Of a stretch of 49,164 bases of DNA, positions 47,831 through 49,164 are shown one piece after another. Every line of letters begins with the position of its first letter. The stretch's first letter is position 1. Origin of the DNA: Ruthenibacterium sp. (lineage in GTDB: Bacteria > Bacillota > Clostridia > Oscillospirales > Ruminococcaceae). The notes under the pieces are model-generated. The model saw nothing but the letters and a program-made list of their open reading frames with translations, had not been told where the DNA came from and did no database searches. The stretch covers positions 1 through 49,164 of the forward strand of contig JAHHSL010000009.1 in assembly GCA_020025235.1 (NCBI GenBank). Reading direction: 5' to 3'. Position numbers and translations under genes: made by a program.

Positions 47831-49164
47831 ATGGTGAAAGTCAAGCCTGTCCAACTTGGCAAAACCGAACGCATGAGCTTTGCGCGCATCGATGAAGTTA
47901 TCGATATGCCGAACCTGATCGAGGTGCAGAAAAACTCATACCAGTGGTTTCTCAAAGAAGGCCTGAAAGAAGTCTTCCGCGATATCTCTGCAATCGAAGA
48001 CTACACCGGAAACCTGGTGCTCGATTTCACCGGGTACAGCCTTGATGCCAAGCCCAAGTATACCATCAAGGAGTGCAAGGAGCGCGACGTTACCTATGCG
48101 GCGCCTCTGCGTGTAAAAGCACGTTTGCTCAATAAGGAAACGGGCGATATCAAGGAACAGGAAATCTTCATGGGCGATTTTCCGCTGATGACGGATTCCG
48201 GCACCTTCATTATCAACGGCGCGGAACGTGTCATCGTTTCCCAGCTGGTTCGTTCCCCGGGCGTTTATTTCGGCAAAAGCTATGATAAGACCGGCAAGGA
48301 ACTGTTTACGGCTACGCTGAACCCGAACCGCGGTGCATGGCTCGAGTATGAAACGGATTCCAACGATGTGTTCTATGTGCGCATCGACAAGAACCGCAAG
48401 ATCCCGATGACCGTGTTCGTCCGTGCACTGGGCCTTGGCGATGACGCACAGATCCGCGATTTCTTCGGTGACGATGAACGCATCGAAGCTACCATCGCAA
48501 AAGACCCCACCAAGAATGAAGAAGAAGGCCTGCTCGAAACCTACCGCAAGCTGCGTCCGGGTGAACCCCCGACGGTGGAAAGCGCTTCGAGCCACATCAA
48601 CAACCTCTTCTTTGACCCGCGCCGTTACGACCTTTCCCGTTTCGGCCGTTATAAGATGAATAAGAAGTTCGCCATTGCCCGCCGTATTCAGGGCTTTGTT
48701 GCAGCGCGCGATATCGTTGCGCCGCTCACGGGCGAACTGCTGTGCGCCGCGGGCGAAAAAATCAGCCCGGAGGCTGCACTTGCAACCGAAAAATCCGGCG
48801 TGAGCCTTGTGTACCTTTCTATCGATGACAAGGAAGTCAAGGTCCTTACGAACGGCACGGTCTGCGCAAATGATTTCCTCAGCTTTGACGCTGCCGAATG
48901 CGGCATCAACGAGCGTGTCAACTTCAGCGAGCTGCGCGCGATTTTGGAGGAAACAAGCGACGTGGACGAGCAGAAAGAACTGCTTGTCAAGAATCACGAC
49001 CGCCTGATCAGCAGAACCGTTACAGTTGACGATATCTTCGCTTCGATCAACTACCTCAACTGCCTGGGTCACGGCGTAGGCACGGTGGACGATATCGACC
49101 ACCTGGGCAACCGCCGCATCCGCAGCGTGGGCGAGCTGCTGCAGAACCAGTTCCGCATCGGCTT
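47831..49164 (+). CDS. rpoB: RNA polymerase beta subunit (N-terminal part; runs off the window)
   Basis: First ~444 codons of the beta subunit, open to the window end. It starts MVKVKPVQLGKTERMSFARI. The beta-lobe and fork-region signatures include MGDFPLMTDSGTFIINGAER directly followed by VIVSQLVRSPGVYF, then SSHINNLFFDPRRYDLSRFG. The rifampicin-binding region would lie just beyond the edge. TAGGAG (47813-47818) is 12 nt before ATG 47831, rather far; GTG 47834 is also possible. In most bacteria rplJ-rplL precede rpoB; here the upstream gene is an Rrf2 regulator, and rpoB has its own strong promoter and leader. Codon use is that of a highly expressed gene. Confidence 0.97.
   Translation, partial: MVKVKPVQLGKTERMSFARIDEVIDMPNLIEVQKNSYQWFLKEGLKEVFRDISAIEDYTGNLVLDFTGYSLDAKPKYTIKECKERDVTYAAPLRVKARLLNKETGDIKEQEIFMGDFPLMTDSGTFIINGAERVIVSQLVRSPGVYFGKSYDKTGKELFTATLNPNRGAWLEYETDSNDVFYVRIDKNRKIPMTVFVRALGLGDDAQIRDFFGDDERIEATIAKDPTKNEEEGLLETYRKLRPGEPPTVESASSHINNLFFDPRRYDLSRFGRYKMNKKFAIARRIQGFVAARDIVAPLTGELLCAAGEKISPEAALATEKSGVSLVYLSIDDKEVKVLTNGTVCANDFLSFDAAECGINERVNFSELRAILEETSDVDEQKELLVKNHDRLISRTVTVDDIFASINYLNCLGHGVGTVDDIDHLGNRRIRSVGELLQNQFRIG

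Noticed and set aside
1..49164. CRISPR arrays, tRNA, rRNA, IS elements, prophage or known defence systems
   Set aside because: No regularly spaced repeats, no tRNA-like folds or rRNA segments, and no transposase, integrase or defence genes were seen on either strand.

Overview
The window is a chromosomal segment from a Gram-positive, probably endospore-forming member of the Clostridia. The best guess is a moderately high-GC Oscillospiraceae/Butyricicoccaceae-type gut anaerobe. The evidence is the gene content: cdaA-cdaR, hemZ, the mazG-hup-rqcP-yabP-yabQ-divIC-yabR run, dgt-dnaG-rpoD, class III fructose bisphosphatase and long-form HPF. Promoters are Bacillus/Clostridium-like (TTGNNN, 16-18 nt spacer, TATAAT-like), Shine-Dalgarno sites are strong (AAAGGAGG type), and no tRNA, rRNA, IS element or CRISPR array is visible. 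Family or genus cannot be fixed from the sequence alone.

Layout. 1-731: an AT-rich SHOCT-domain gene, possibly cut by the left edge, followed by two hairpin terminators. 788-3218: cca and a fused ispD-ispF. 3420-16322: a long rightward run holding c-di-AMP synthesis (cdaA, cdaR), an FAD oxidoreductase, a membrane XpaC-like protein, recJ, relA, dtd, an MBL hydrolase, hemZ and a uridine-kinase-like enzyme. 16395-20196: a zinc-ribbon protein, then mazG, hup, rqcP, yabP, yabQ, divIC and yabR, the conserved ribosome-rescue, sporulation and division cluster. 20573-22473: hpf and an rRNA methyltransferase. 22603-24481 (minus): an unknown protein and a PflA-like radical SAM protein. 24581-29861: fbp, a tyrosine phosphatase, deoD, cdd and a nucleoside-type BMP lipoprotein. 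30110-35460: citrate synthase, an intergenic region with an operator-controlled minus-strand transcription unit, lacZ and a small membrane protein. 35613-37142 (minus): a YifB/ComM ATPase. 37340-39444: phosphoglucomutase and rpmE. 39587-44290: yigZ, dgt, dnaG and rpoD. 44475-47579: tldD, pmbA and an Rrf2 regulator. 47831-end: the 5' part of rpoB behind its own strong promoter.

Most of the window is core metabolism and information processing. The parts that stand out are: (a) the minus-strand unit at 31494-31777, which has a near-consensus promoter, a 10-bp-arm palindrome at its start site and a terminator but no conventional gene, so it may be a regulated sRNA or encode a 17-residue hydrophobic peptide; (b) the IspDF fusion that keeps a well-spaced ribosome binding site in front of the IspF half; (c) the repeat-containing structured leader of the BMP lipoprotein; (d) the rpoB leader, where an AUG falls at the predicted transcription start; and (e) the unknown protein paired with a PflA-like radical SAM protein.

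Functional links: c-di-AMP and (p)ppGpp synthesis lie in one unidirectional run. The deoD-cdd-bmp block suggests nucleoside uptake and salvage, although no ABC permease or ATPase is in view. Dgt-DnaG-RpoD is the classic replication/transcription block, and TldD/PmbA form a two-subunit metalloprotease.
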